A stretch of DNA of 64,000 nt from Massilia antarctica (GTDB lineage: Bacteria; Pseudomonadota; Gammaproteobacteria; Burkholderiales; Burkholderiaceae_D), in contig NZ_CP065053.1 in assembly GCF_015689335.1 (NCBI RefSeq), positions 5,518,001 to 5,582,000 of the forward strand. The letters run 5' to 3'. The translations under genes and the position numbers were made by a program. Of the stretch, positions 9,395 to 18,828 are shown in pieces (position 1 is the first letter of the stretch; each line of letters begins with the position of its first letter). The notes below the pieces were generated by a model. It was not told the origin of the DNA and did no database searches. It was given only the letters and a program-made list of their open reading frames with translations.

Positions 9395-10173
9395 ACCGCC
9401 GTGACTCCGCCGTCCACCGCCAGGATCTGGCCGGTGATGTGCTTGCCCGCATCCGACGCGAACAGCAGGGTTGCCCCTTTCAAATCCTCGTCGTCACCGA
9501 TGCGGCCCAGCGGCGCGTCCTTGGCCAGCGCCTCGACACCGAGGGTTTCCAGCACGCCCTTGGTCATCTTGGACGGGAAAAATCCCGGCGCGATGGCGTT
9601 TACGGTAATGCCGTAGGCGCCCCACTCGCCGGCCAGGGTACGGGTAAAATTGACCACAGCGCCCTTCGAGGTGTTGTAGGCGATGGTTTTCATGGTGCCC
9701 GGCGGATTGCCCGCCAGGCCGGCGATGGAGGCGATGTTCACGATGCGGCCGTATTTGCGCGGAATCATCGACGCCTTGCCGACCGCTTGGGTCACCAGGA
9801 AGATGCTGCGGATATTCAGGTTCATTACCTTGTCCCACGCCTCGACCGGATACTCTTCAGCCGGCGCGCCCCAGCTGGCGCCGGCGTTGTTGATCAGGAT
9901 ATCGATGTGGCCGAGGCGCTTCATGGCTTCGTCCACCATCGGCTGGATGTGCGCGTCCAGGGCCAGGTCGGCGGCGATGGCACTGGCATCGATGCCGCGC
10001 GCTTTCAGGTGGGCACAAGCCTCGTCCAGGTCGGCCTGCTTGCGCGAGGAGATGACGATCCTGGCGCCCTGCTCGCCCAGCGCTTCGGCCATTTGCAGGC
10101 CAAGCCCGCGCGAGCCGCCGGTGATCAGTGCCGTCTTGCCGGCCAGGGAAAATAATTCTTGCGTAGTGCGCAT
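9391..10173 (-). CDS. SDR family oxidoreductase (3-oxoacyl reductase/gluconate 5-dehydrogenase type)
   Basis: A 260-residue SDR with TGGSRGLG at the N-terminus, NNAGASWG, catalytic Ser in NIASIAG and the YNTSK motif, and a conserved C-terminus ending in TGQILAVDGG. Length and motifs fit FabG-like 3-oxoacyl-thioester reductases and gluconate 5-dehydrogenase homologues, which cannot be told apart by eye. It is the fourth gene of the operon and its stop overlaps the start of the CurA-like gene. Next to a thiolase and acyl-CoA dehydrogenase, oxidation of a hydroxyacyl-CoA is the likeliest role. Confidence 0.9.
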   Translation of the reverse strand: MRTTQELFSLAGKTALITGGSRGLGLQMAEALGEQGARIVISSRKQADLDEACAHLKARGIDASAIAADLALDAHIQPMVDEAMKRLGHIDILINNAGASWGAPAEEYPVEAWDKVMNLNIRSIFLVTQAVGKASMIPRKYGRIVNIASIAGLAGNPPGTMKTIAYNTSKGAVVNFTRTLAGEWGAYGITVNAIAPGFFPSKMTKGVLETLGVEALAKDAPLGRIGDDEDLKGATLLFASDAGKHITGQILAVDGGVTAV

Positions 10174-10202
10174 GGCAAATCCTTGTCAGTCAGCTGTCGT
10201 TA

Positions 10203-10505
10203 TCAGATGGTGTAATCCATGCATTGGCGCGCTTCACGAATGGCGCCGAAGTATGGTTTGAGTGCGTGGTGGGTCGGATGCTCGCCGTAAGCCTTTAACG
10301 CTTCCTCGTCGGCGAACTCCGCATACAGCACCACGTCGTACGTTGCTTCCAGGCCCGGCTGGGCCAGCGCTACTTCAAAGGCGAACATGCCCGGCACGAT
10401 ATTGGCGCAGGCATCGAGCTGTTCTTTCATCTTGCGCGCGTTGGTGGCGCGGTCGGCACCCTCGGCGAAGTCTTTCAGCTTCCACATGACGATGTGTTTG
10501 ATCAT
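10203..10505 (-). CDS. Dabb family (stress-responsive A/B barrel) protein
   Basis: A 100-residue ferredoxin-like alpha/beta barrel protein. It begins MIKHIVMWKLKD and has the family's PGMFAFEVAL, YDVVLYAEFADEEALKAYGEHPTH pattern. Members are dimeric and include cyclases and olivetolic acid cyclase-like enzymes, but most are of unknown role. It lies 14 bp downstream of the acyl-CoA dehydrogenase gene and is cotranscribed with it, so a helper role on a small CoA- or ketone-containing intermediate is possible. Confidence 0.88.
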   Translation of the reverse strand: MIKHIVMWKLKDFAEGADRATNARKMKEQLDACANIVPGMFAFEVALAQPGLEATYDVVLYAEFADEEALKAYGEHPTHHALKPYFGAIREARQCMDYTI

Positions 10506-10519
10506 TGTTCAGTCGGTCC

Positions 10520-12376
10520 TCAGAACCACGCATCCTGCATGTCGAGCGTGGTGGTGTCGATGCTGGCCAGCAGGTCGAGCTGTTGCTGGACCTTGGGAAG
10601 CTCCCAGTGGAAGAAATAGCGGCAGGCTTGCAGCTTGCCGTTGTAAAAATTGCTGTCGTCAAGCGACGGCGCGCCAGCCAGCGCATGCGCGGCCACCAGC
10701 GCCTGCTCCAGCCAGATCCAGGCAATCACCGTGTGGCCCACCGCTTCCAGGTAGAGGCTGGCGTTGGCCAGGGTCTTGTTCATGTCGCCCACCGCGTACA
10801 AGGTTTTGGTGACCTTGGCGATGCGCTGCCATTCTTCTTCGAGCAGGTCGGCGTTCGCATGCAGGTCGACCGACACGTCGGCCGCACGCACCCTGGCAAT
10901 CGTCGCGGCAATCTCGCCGCCGATGGCCTTGAACAGCGCGCCTTCCTGGATCGATGCCTTGCGGCCCAGCAGGTCGAGCCCGTGGATGCCGTGCGTGCCT
11001 TCGTGGATGGCGTTCAAGCGGTTGTCGCGGTAGAACTGCTCGACGTTGTACTCGCGCGTGTAGCCGTAGCCGCCATGCACCTGGATCGCCAGGCTGTTCG
11101 CTTCCACACACCACTGCGAAGGCCAGGACTTGGTGATCGGCGTGAGGAAGTCGAGCAGGCGCCCCGCATGGGCGCGCGCCTCGGGGTCGGGCGCGGTGCG
11201 CTGCTCGTCGACCAGGCGCGCCGAATACAGCACCAGTGCCAGCGCGCCTTCGGCGTAGGCTTTTTGCGCCAGCAGCATGCGCCGCACATCGGTGTGCTCG
11301 ATGATGGCCACCTGCGGCTTGACCGGATCTTTCTCGGCCGGATGGCGCCCTTGCGGACGGCTGCGCGCGTAGTCGAGCGCATGCAGGTAAGCGGTCACGC
11401 CCAGCACGGCCGCGCCCAGGCCGACGCCGATGCGCGCCTCGTTCATCATGTGGAACATGTTCGCCAGGCCCTGGTGCGGCTGGCCCACCAGGTAGCCCAC
11501 GGCGCCGGCCTTGCCGAGCGGCTTGAAGCGCCCTTCGCCGAAATTGAGCAGGCAGTTGGTGGTGCCGCGGTTGCCCATCTTATGGTTCAGGCCGGCCAGC
11601 ACGACGTCGTTGCGCTCACGAGGCTCGCCATCGTCGCCCAGCAGGAACTTGGGAACGATGAATAGCGAGATGCCTTTGACGCCAGGAATCAGGCGGCCGT
11701 CCGGACCGGGAATCTTGGCCAGCACGAGATGCACGATATTGCCTGCAAGGTCGTGTTCGCCGGCGGAAATCCACATCTTGTTGCCGGCCAGGCGGTACTG
11801 GCGCTCGCCGTCGGGGCCGTCGACCGGGTCCGGCTCGGCGCGCGTGGTGATGTCGGACAGGCTGGAACCGGCTTGCGGTTCGGACAGGCACATGGTGCCG
11901 AAGAATTTGCCGGCGTACAGAGGCCGCACGAAGCGTTCGATCTGCTGCGGCGTGGCGGTTTTGAGCAGGGTGTTGGCGTTGCCGATGGTCAGGAAAATGT
12001 AGGCCGAGGTGGCTACATTGGCCGCCGTAAAGTAGGCGGTGACGGCTTTTTCCAGCACGCACGGCAATTGCATGCCGTCGAACTCGTAGTCTTGCCCGGC
12101 CGCCATCAGGCCGGCGGCGGAAAAGGCGTCGAGCGCGGTTTTTACTTCAGGAATGATCGTCACGCTGTGGCCGTCGAAATGCGGCTCGTGCTGATCGTTC
12201 TTTTTGTTATGGGGTGCGAACAGCTCGGTGGCGATCTGTTCGGCGGTATCGAGTGCCGCGTTGAAGGTTTCGCGGCTGTGGTCGGCAAAGCGCGGACGCG
12301 CGGTCAGCGCCTCCACGTCCAGCCATTCGTACAGCAGGAAGTCGAGGTCGCGGCGCGACAGTATTTTGGATTGCAT
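10520..12376 (-). CDS. Acyl-CoA dehydrogenase (long, DmdC-like C-terminal extension)
   Basis: A flavoprotein that introduces a 2,3-double bond into acyl-CoA. At 618 residues it is longer than the roughly 380-residue medium-chain type and fits the DmdC/AcdB-like group with an N-terminal cap and a C-terminal helical extension. Signatures include MCLSEPQAGSSLSDI (flavin and acyl contacts), KMWISAGEHD, the GYGYTREYNVEQFYRD segment near the FAD-dimer contact, and IHEGTHGIHGLDLLGRK. The ATG at 12376 was chosen (MQSKILSRRDL) because it matches the family start; the frame is open further upstream but that part looks non-coding. It is the second gene of the operon, 61 bp after the thiolase stop. Confidence 0.95.
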   Translation of the reverse strand: MQSKILSRRDLDFLLYEWLDVEALTARPRFADHSRETFNAALDTAEQIATELFAPHNKKNDQHEPHFDGHSVTIIPEVKTALDAFSAAGLMAAGQDYEFDGMQLPCVLEKAVTAYFTAANVATSAYIFLTIGNANTLLKTATPQQIERFVRPLYAGKFFGTMCLSEPQAGSSLSDITTRAEPDPVDGPDGERQYRLAGNKMWISAGEHDLAGNIVHLVLAKIPGPDGRLIPGVKGISLFIVPKFLLGDDGEPRERNDVVLAGLNHKMGNRGTTNCLLNFGEGRFKPLGKAGAVGYLVGQPHQGLANMFHMMNEARIGVGLGAAVLGVTAYLHALDYARSRPQGRHPAEKDPVKPQVAIIEHTDVRRMLLAQKAYAEGALALVLYSARLVDEQRTAPDPEARAHAGRLLDFLTPITKSWPSQWCVEANSLAIQVHGGYGYTREYNVEQFYRDNRLNAIHEGTHGIHGLDLLGRKASIQEGALFKAIGGEIAATIARVRAADVSVDLHANADLLEEEWQRIAKVTKTLYAVGDMNKTLANASLYLEAVGHTVIAWIWLEQALVAAHALAGAPSLDDSNFYNGKLQACRYFFHWELPKVQQQLDLLASIDTTTLDMQDAWF

Positions 12377-12437
12377 CTTGGGCCCCGGGTAAGCGAAGGA
12401 AGCGGGGCTGCGCCGGAGCGGCGCGCCCCGGCGTGGA

Positions 12438-13616
12438 TCAGACGACTTCGAACAGGCCGGCCGCGCCCTGGCCGCCACCGATGCACATCGTGGCTACCAC
12501 GTACTTGACGCCGCGGCGCTTGCCTTCGATCAGCGCGTGTCCGACCAGACGGGCGCCGGAAACGCCGTACGGATGGCCGACGGCGATGGCGCCGCCGTTG
12601 ACGTTCAGGCGGTCCATCGGGATGCCGAGGCGGTCGGCGCAATACAGTACTTGCACCGCGAACGCTTCGTTCAATTCCCACAGGCCGATGTCGGCGATCG
12701 ACAGGCCAGCCTTGTGCAGCAGTTTGGGAATCGCGAACACGGGGCCGATGCCCATTTCATCCGGCTCGCAGCCGGCCACGGCAAAGCCGCGGAAGATGCC
12801 GAGCGGCTGCAGGCCGCGCGCTTGCGCCACGTTGCTGCTCATCAAAATCGCAATCGAGGCGCCGTCCGAAAACTGGCTCGCGTTACCGGCCGAAATCACC
12901 CCGCCCGGGACCGCGCTGCGGATTTTGGACACGGCTTCGAGCGTGGTGTCGGCGCGGATGCCTTCATCGGCGCTGATGGTCACTTCGCGCGTGAGCAGCA
13001 TGCCCGAAGCCTTGTCGGCCACGCCCATGGTGGTGGTCATCGGCACGATTTCGGCGTTGAACAAGCCGGCGGCCTGGGCATTGGCGGCGCGCTGCTGGCT
13101 CTGCACGCCATATTCATCCTGGCGGTCGCGCCCGATGTTGTAGCGCTTGGCGACGGTTTCGGCCGTTTGCAGCATGGGCCAGTAAATTTCCGGCTTGTGT
13201 TCCTTGAGCCATGGATCGGCCAGCATGTGCTGATTCATTTCCTGCTGCACGCAGGAAATCGACTCGACCCCGCCGGCGGCGTAGATGTCGCCTTCGCCGG
13301 CAATGATGCGCTGGGCCGCCAGCGCGATGGTCTGCAGGCCCGACGAGCAGAAACGGTTGACCGTCATGCCGCCCGTGGACACAGGGCAGCCGCCGCGCAA
13401 GGCGATCTGGCGGGCGATGTTGGCGCCGGTGGCGCCTTCCGGATTGGCACAGCCGATGATGACATCCTCGACCTCGCCCGGCTCGATGCCGGCGCGGGCG
13501 ATGGCGGCCTGCAGCACATGGCCGCCGAGAGTGGCGCCGTGCGTCATGTTGAACGCACCTTTCCACGATTTGGCCAGGCCGGTACGGGCGGTCGATACGA
13601 TGACGGCATCTATCAT
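12438..13616 (-). CDS. Acetyl-CoA acyltransferase (thiolase)
   Basis: A 392-residue thiolase II family enzyme that cleaves or condenses 3-ketoacyl-CoA. The nucleophilic Cys lies in [10 protein letters not shown] (about residue 90), the NEAFAVQ motif and the [16 protein letters not shown]is motif follow, and the second catalytic Cys is in [10 protein letters not shown] near the C-terminus. All active-site residues are present. It is the first gene of a six-gene minus-strand operon that together supplies dehydrogenase, reductase and thiolysis steps of a beta-oxidation-like route; a hydratase is not in this operon but a FadB-like enzyme is encoded at 35778-37865. The promoter must lie in 13617-13751, shared with the divergent AlkD-like gene. 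Confidence 0.95.
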   Translation of the reverse strand: MIDAVIVSTARTGLAKSWKGAFNMTHGATLGGHVLQAAIARAGIEPGEVEDVIIGCANPEGATGANIARQIALRGGCPVSTGGMTVNRFCSSGLQTIALAAQRIIAGEGDIYAAGGVESISCVQQEMNQHMLADPWLKEHKPEIYWPMLQTAETVAKRYNIGRDRQDEYGVQSQQRAANAQAAGLFNAEIVPMTTTMGVADKASGMLLTREVTISADEGIRADTTLEAVSKIRSAVPGGVISAGNASQFSDGASIAILMSSNVAQARGLQPLGIFRGFAVAGCEPDEMGIGPVFAIPKLLHKAGLSIADIGLWELNEAFAVQVLYCADRLGIPMDRLNVNGGAIAVGHPYGVSGARLVGHALIEGKRRGVKYVVATMCIGGGQGAAGLFEVV

Positions 13617-13751
13617 TTGTGTCTCCTGAGTTGGATTAGTATGCGCAGAGCGCTGTGTTGATCGCTACGAGAATAGCACATTTTAGTACGGTCGTTCGCA
13701 AAATTATTTGTGCCGGCCGCCCCCTGTCATCAGCCCGTGAAAAACCTGACC

Positions 13752-14420
13752 ATGAGCATTGCCGAACAAGTGAAAGAGTTACTCGCGCCGCTGGCCGATC
13801 CGGCCCAGGCGGCGCGCATGAGCGCCTACATGCGCGACCAGTTCGCGTTTTACGGCATCCCCACGCCGGCCAGGCGCGCCACCTTGAAATCGCTCGTGCG
13901 CGGCCTCAAGGCCGCGCACGCCGACGTGCTGCTGGGCGCTGCCGGCGACCTGTGGCAGGCGCCGCAGCGCGAATGCCAGTACGCCGCCATCGACTTGCTG
14001 GCGGCCCACGTCAAGCAATTCGACGACCGGCACATCGATGCGCTGCTCGCTCTGGCGCGCCAGGGATCGTGGTGGGATACCGTGGACGCGCTGGCGGTCG
14101 TGACCGGCACGGGCGTGCGCGCGGACCGGCCGCTGCGCCAGCGACGCATGGACCAGGCCGTGCGCCACGCGGATCTGTGGACGCGCCGCGTCGCCATGCT
14201 GCATCAGCTGGGCTGGCGCGCCGACACCGATCCCGGCCGGCTGTTCGGTTACGCGCAAAGACTGGCGCACGAAGCCGATTTTTTCATCCGCAAAGCCATC
14301 GGCTGGGGCTTGCGCGACTATGCGCGCCACGACCCGGAGGCTGTGCGCGGCTTCCTGCTGGCGCAAGGCGATACGCTGTCGCCGCTGAGCCGGCGCGAGG
14401 CCGCCAAACATCTGGTTTAG
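13752..14420 (+). CDS. DNA alkylation repair protein (AlkD-like HEAT repeat glycosylase)
   Basis: Predicted HEAT-repeat DNA glycosylase that removes alkylated purines. The protein is about 222 residues, entirely helical by appearance, with the AlkD-family FYGIPTPARR near the N-terminus, QGSWWDTVDALA in the middle (the family's Trp/Asp pocket; the Asp is the expected catalytic contact) and FFIRKAIGWGLRDYAR near the C-terminus. Start chosen at the ATG giving MSIAEQVKELL; an in-frame GTG at 13737 is an alternative. It is divergent from the thiolase operon and monocistronic. Confidence 0.88.
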   Translation: MSIAEQVKELLAPLADPAQAARMSAYMRDQFAFYGIPTPARRATLKSLVRGLKAAHADVLLGAAGDLWQAPQRECQYAAIDLLAAHVKQFDDRHIDALLALARQGSWWDTVDALAVVTGTGVRADRPLRQRRMDQAVRHADLWTRRVAMLHQLGWRADTDPGRLFGYAQRLAHEADFFIRKAIGWGLRDYARHDPEAVRGFLLAQGDTLSPLSRREAAKHLV

Positions 14421-14618
14421 CAAAAGTGATCTCAGGCTGATCGCGGCTAACCGAACCGTTCTTCCGCCGTCGATTTCCTGGGTGCCGCCCGCCATTGCGT
14501 TCGGTGCCGGCCAACCCCGGCATGCTCCCCCGACCTGCCCCGGCACGGCGCTTCCCTCAGCCATGAGGGCGCCCCCCGCAGCGCCTCGTGTTGCCTTTTC
14601 GCCGCATCTGTCCCGCCC

Positions 14619-14634
14619 TGGCCGGCACATTGCT
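14619..14634 (+). promoter_or_regulatory. Possible sigma-54 promoter for the Ser/Thr kinase gene
   Basis: TGGCCGGCACATTGCT has GG and GC at the -24/-12 positions with correct spacing and a full TTGCT -12 box; the -24 box deviates at its fifth and sixth bases. It is 74 bp upstream of the kinase ATG. No TTGRCATGY site lies upstream, unlike the two sigma-54 promoters of the RiPP locus, so this is the weakest of the three. Confidence 0.4.
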
Positions 14635-14707
14635 CTCTTTGCATCGTTTCTGTACTTACACACTCGTAAATGTGGCAATATTAACCAAAAATGCAGGTGG
14701 ACTCGCC

Positions 14708-16879
14708 ATGACCGCACTGATCCGGACTGAGGAAGCACGCGACACAATCGAGCTCGCCCCGGAACCGCGCCTGCCCGCGCATTACGAGCTGCGCAATCGT
14801 CTTGGCGAGGGCGGGTTCGGTGTCGTCCACGAAGCATGGGACAGCACGCTCAGACGCAGTGTCGCCATCAAATTCACCAAGTTCGGCGCACACGGACAAT
14901 CCAATAGCAGCTTGGTGCGCGAAGCCCGGCTGGCCGCCTCCCTGCACCATGCCGCCTTCGTGAAAGTGCACGCGGTCGAGGACAACGGCGCCGCCCCGGC
15001 GATCGTCATGGAACTGGTGCACGGCCGCACTCTCAAGGAGGTCGTGGCTGACGGGCCGGTGGCCGTTGCCGTCGCCTGCGACTGGGTCGGGCAACTTGCT
15101 GATGCGATGTGCGAAGCGCATAACAGCGGCCTGGTTCATGGCGACCTCAAGCCGTCGAATCTGATGGTCGAGCCGGGCGGCCGGCTACGGATCCTCGATT
15201 TTGGCCTCTCCCGGCGCCAGGACATGCTCGACACGGGTTCGTTTCAGGACGGCGGGCCGCAAGGCACCATCGCCTACATGGCACCGGAACGCCTGCTCGG
15301 CGCCAGCCCGGACCCGCAGAGCGACATCTATGCGCTCGGCGTCATCTTCTACGAATTGCTGTGCGGCACCCGCCCCTTCGACAATCTGAACGGCATGGCA
15401 CTGGCGGCAGCGCAGATGCAGTCGAACCCGGATAGCTGGCACTTCCCGGCCGGGTTGGGCGCGCCGCTGAGGAAGCTGATCTGCGACATGACCGCGCGCC
15501 AGCCGGCGCAGCGTCTGCGGCACATGGACGAGGTGCGCGAGCGCATCGGAGGGCTGTCCAGTGCGGCGCCGGCGCCGCCGGACCCGCCGGTGCCCAGGGC
15601 ACCCAGGCGCAAGCACCTGGCGTACGCCGGCGTCGCCGTGCTGGGGGTCGCCCTGCTGGCCGGCGCAGCCTGGCGCTACGCGGCCCCGCTCTTCATCACG
15701 GTCGAGACCGCGCTACAACCCTACTCCGAAACGAGACAATTGCAACTCGGCCTGGCGGCACTCAAATTGCACGACCGCCCAGGCAGCCTGCAGAGCGCGA
15801 GCGCGCATTTCAACAGCGTTCTCGCGCACAGTCCCGACAACGCCGCCGCCGCCGCAGGACTGTCGCTGGACTACAGCCTGCGCTACATGGCCGATTCCCA
15901 GGACGAAACCTGGCTGCAAAAGGCGACCGCCAGCGCGCAACAAGCCTTGAAGCTGGACGACCAGCTGGCGTTGAGCCATGCCGCCATGAGCTGGGTGTTA
16001 CTCAACGAAGGGCGGTACGACCAGGGGCTCAAGGAAATCGACGCCGCGCTGCGCGTCGATCGCGGCGATTTTTTTGCTTGGTACGGCAAAGTGCAGATCC
16101 TGCGCCACGCCCGGCGCTACGACGCCGCATTGAGCGCACTGGAACAGGCCCGCAGACGATTCCCTGCCGAGCGCGTATTCGAGGACGAACTCGGCAGTGT
16201 CTATTTCGCCCAGGGCGATTATGTCAATGCCGAGCAGGCGTTCCGCCGCAGCCTCACGCTCGAGTCCGATGCTGTGTCGGCCTACGCGGGGCTCAATGCC
16301 GCGCTCTTGCGGCAGCAACGCATCGACGAAGCATTCGGCGTGCTGCAACGAGGTTTGCAAGTCCGGCCCAGCGCCAAACTGTACGGCAACCTGGGCACTG
16401 CCATGTTTCTTGTCGGCGACTATGTGGGCGCCGCCGCCGCCTTCGAAAACGCGGTGTCGCCCACGCGCGGCGCCCCCGGCGACTACCTCAACTGGGCCAA
16501 CCTCGGCGACGCCTTGCTGTGGATTCCGGGCCGCGAGGCCCAGGCGCGCAGCGCGTACTCCCGGGCGCGCGACTTGCTCGCGCCGCGCCTGCGGCGTTCC
16601 CCGGACAACGCCACCCTGGTCTACCGCATGGGGATGTATTGTGCCCGCACCGGGGACAAGGTGCAGGCGATGACCTTGATGGACCGTGCGCTCGCGCTGG
16701 CCCCGGAGAGCGCCGACGTCCGTTTTTACGCCGGCCTGGCCTATGAGCTCATCGGTCAGCGCGCACTGGCGCTCCGCGCCATCTTGCAAGCCCGACGCCT
16801 CGGATACCCCGCCAGGTTCATCGATGCCGAACCCGACCTGATCGCGCTGCGGCGCGAGCCGGCCTATCACGCCGATTGA
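14708..16879 (+). CDS. Ser/Thr protein kinase with transmembrane segment and C-terminal TPR repeats
   Basis: A PknB-like membrane kinase of 723 residues. The kinase domain (about 26-285) has a Gly loop GEGGFG, ATP Lys55 in VAIKF, Glu72, the catalytic loop HGDLKPSN (Asp146; HGD rather than HRD, a non-RD type), DFG at 164-166 and APE in MAPERL. A single membrane segment lies at about 304-322, followed by a long series of tetratricopeptide-like repeats to the end. Start at ATG 14708; the frame is open upstream but unlike the family. A possible sigma-54 promoter precedes it. The small gene at 16936 follows closely. A link to the FHA-like activator encoded at 25221 is attractive, since FHA domains bind phosphothreonine, but is inference only. 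Confidence 0.92.
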   Translation: MTALIRTEEARDTIELAPEPRLPAHYELRNRLGEGGFGVVHEAWDSTLRRSVAIKFTKFGAHGQSNSSLVREARLAASLHHAAFVKVHAVEDNGAAPAIVMELVHGRTLKEVVADGPVAVAVACDWVGQLADAMCEAHNSGLVHGDLKPSNLMVEPGGRLRILDFGLSRRQDMLDTGSFQDGGPQGTIAYMAPERLLGASPDPQSDIYALGVIFYELLCGTRPFDNLNGMALAAAQMQSNPDSWHFPAGLGAPLRKLICDMTARQPAQRLRHMDEVRERIGGLSSAAPAPPDPPVPRAPRRKHLAYAGVAVLGVALLAGAAWRYAAPLFITVETALQPYSETRQLQLGLAALKLHDRPGSLQSASAHFNSVLAHSPDNAAAAAGLSLDYSLRYMADSQDETWLQKATASAQQALKLDDQLALSHAAMSWVLLNEGRYDQGLKEIDAALRVDRGDFFAWYGKVQILRHARRYDAALSALEQARRRFPAERVFEDELGSVYFAQGDYVNAEQAFRRSLTLESDAVSAYAGLNAALLRQQRIDEAFGVLQRGLQVRPSAKLYGNLGTAMFLVGDYVGAAAAFENAVSPTRGAPGDYLNWANLGDALLWIPGREAQARSAYSRARDLLAPRLRRSPDNATLVYRMGMYCARTGDKVQAMTLMDRALALAPESADVRFYAGLAYELIGQRALALRAILQARRLGYPARFIDAEPDLIALRREPAYHAD

Positions 16880-16935
16880 AGCGATCGGTCCACGCGGGCG
16901 CAAGCCCTCACTATGCAGTTCTGGAAAGGAAGTGT

Positions 16936-17337
16936 ATGACGCAATATACGTTTAACGTCAATTTCACGAACCACGTCAAAACGGCGAAGCTGCACACCAC
17001 CTGTCCGCTCACCCTTGACGGCGCCTACCAGGTCTATGACGGCGATACGATTCTGCTCATCTTCAACAATCCCGACACGGTGATACAGAACGGCATGATG
17101 ATCTTGAAGAAGGAGCCCGTGCCTAAAGGGGAAGCCCCATCTCCCTTTTCCGGCTTGATTGGGCCTAACATTCCCGTGACGAACAAAACCGTCCTGGCGG
17201 TTGACGTGCTAAAAGGCTGCTGGGGTTTCTCGATCGCCTTTGATGCCCCGTATGGCGTGGGACACATAGGGCATCACGTCCTGCCAGATCCGGAACTGCA
17301 GGTCGGATCGATCGGCTCGGATGGCAACGGAGGCTAG
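16936..17337 (+). CDS. Small protein of unknown function
   Basis: A 133-residue protein I do not recognise. It starts at ATG 16936 with a good Shine-Dalgarno (GGAAAGGAAG) and lies 57 bp after the kinase-TPR gene, so the two are probably cotranscribed. The sequence is beta-rich, with alternating polar/hydrophobic stretches (YTFNVNFTNHV, TILLIFNNPD, KTVLAVDVLKG), no signal peptide and a Gly/His-rich end. A beta-sandwich fold is plausible. It could be a kinase substrate or partner; nothing in the sequence decides this. Confidence 0.75.
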   Translation: MTQYTFNVNFTNHVKTAKLHTTCPLTLDGAYQVYDGDTILLIFNNPDTVIQNGMMILKKEPVPKGEAPSPFSGLIGPNIPVTNKTVLAVDVLKGCWGFSIAFDAPYGVGHIGHHVLPDPELQVGSIGSDGNGG

Positions 17338-17505
17338 CACCCCGCCGGCGCGCATGGCCCTGGCGCCAAGTCCCGGCTCTGCAGTCGAGCCACCACGCGC
17401 TCCATTCCCGCCCCCTTGATGTCCCCCGGGGGTCGGCCGGCACCGGCGCCTTGGGGGCCAGTACCGGCGAGCGCAGCGCTTCCGGCGCTTGTCGGTCAGT
17501 GCCGC

Positions 17506-18828
17506 TCATGATGGCGCTCCCGTCGGCGCGGGTGGACAAGGGGCAGTCGGCGCCACGGTGTTCGGTGGTAGCAGCACGCCGGGAATGGCCGGGTCGTACA
17601 GGCGCAGGAAATGATGGCCGATGCCGGACGTACCGGTCAGCAGCGACGCCGTCTCGCCGCAATGCGGAATGCCGCACCCCCAAGGCAGGCCGCGCGCGTG
17701 CCAGCCGCGCAGCAAGGTGTCGCCTACCGCGACGCCGGCCGTGGCAAGGTCGGGGAGGCTGAACTGCCGGGCCGCCATCACCAGCAATTCGTTGTACCCG
17801 GTAATTCCATGACACAGACTGATGTCGGCCACGGTCGGCTCGATCGGCGCATTCAGAGCCGCCACGGTGCTGGCCAGCGCGGCGTCGATCTCGGCCAGCA
17901 GCGCCGGTTCCGACGGCATCAGTTCGAGCATACGCAGGCGCGCCATGCCCATCCCGGTCGCGCCGTGGCACCAGGCCACCACATGCGACGGGTCGCCACA
18001 TGGCGCGCCGGGCATCAAGCGGAAATCGGGCCAATTGCGGTGCTCCGGGCTATAGCAGGCGCGTTCGTAGCGCAGGGCGCCGTTGGCGGCGTCGCGATAG
18101 CGCGCGGCAGGCCGGATCTGATCGACCTCGAGCAGCGCCAGGGCGATGCCCGTGGTGCCGTGCGACAGACCGACCAGATTGGCCGATTGCGCTTGCTGCC
18201 CCGGCCAGGACAGGCTGTCGCCCTGGCGCTGCGCGCTGGCGACCAGTTGGTCGGCGACCGCAGCGGCGGCATCGCCCAGGAGATCGTCGCCTTGCGCCGC
18301 CGCCACGCTGGCCAGTACCGCCGCGAAGCCGGCCTGGCCGCCAAGCAGGTCGAGCGAGGAATCGAGCACCGCGCTATCGACCAGCTTGTGCAGCGCGCGC
18401 AGCCCGGCCGCTTTCCAGCGCATGTCCCCGCCGTGGGAGGCTGCATCGATGAGGGTCCAGGCGGCACCCGACGAGCCGGTGTAGAAACCGTAAGCGCGCG
18501 GGTCGTCGCGTTCGATCGCCGCTTCCACCTGGGCCAGCGCACCGGCGGCGGCGGCGGCCTGGCGCGCATCGCCGGTAAGCCGCGCCAGCCGGCACAAAAA
18601 CAGGGCGATCCCGGCCACCCCCAGATACAAGCCGCTTGGCGCGGCCCGGTAGCACGATGGAAAGCCGCTGCCCACGCTTTCCTTGGTCCATACCATCCAC
18701 GAGCAACGCTCGCCGTGCCAGATGGCATCGCGCACCAGGCGGCATCCGATGGCGTCGGCCGCCTCCAGAAAGCGCACCGGGTCGGCGCCGTCGACCATGC
18801 CCGGAGCCAGGCCGGCCAGGGCGTTCAT
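17506..18828 (-). CDS. LanC-like lanthionine cyclase
   Basis: A 440-residue protein with the lanthipeptide cyclase fold. Visible motifs are YTGSSGAAW, GLSHGTTGIAL (His223, acid/base position), WCHGATGMG (Cys287), LCHGITG (Cys339-His340) and PHCGETASLLTGTSGIG. Cys287, Cys339 and His340 match the zinc ligands of NisC, so an active cyclase that adds Cys thiols to dehydro-residues is expected. The C-terminus ends in a Pro-rich tail that may be disordered. The ATG overlaps the stop of the HopA1-like gene by 4 bp, giving translational coupling. It closes an operon that begins with a repeat precursor and includes an APH-fold kinase and HopA1-like protein. Confidence 0.95.
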   Translation of the reverse strand: MNALAGLAPGMVDGADPVRFLEAADAIGCRLVRDAIWHGERCSWMVWTKESVGSGFPSCYRAAPSGLYLGVAGIALFLCRLARLTGDARQAAAAAGALAQVEAAIERDDPRAYGFYTGSSGAAWTLIDAASHGGDMRWKAAGLRALHKLVDSAVLDSSLDLLGGQAGFAAVLASVAAAQGDDLLGDAAAAVADQLVASAQRQGDSLSWPGQQAQSANLVGLSHGTTGIALALLEVDQIRPAARYRDAANGALRYERACYSPEHRNWPDFRLMPGAPCGDPSHVVAWCHGATGMGMARLRMLELMPSEPALLAEIDAALASTVAALNAPIEPTVADISLCHGITGYNELLVMAARQFSLPDLATAGVAVGDTLLRGWHARGLPWGCGIPHCGETASLLTGTSGIGHHFLRLYDPAIPGVLLPPNTVAPTAPCPPAPTGAPS

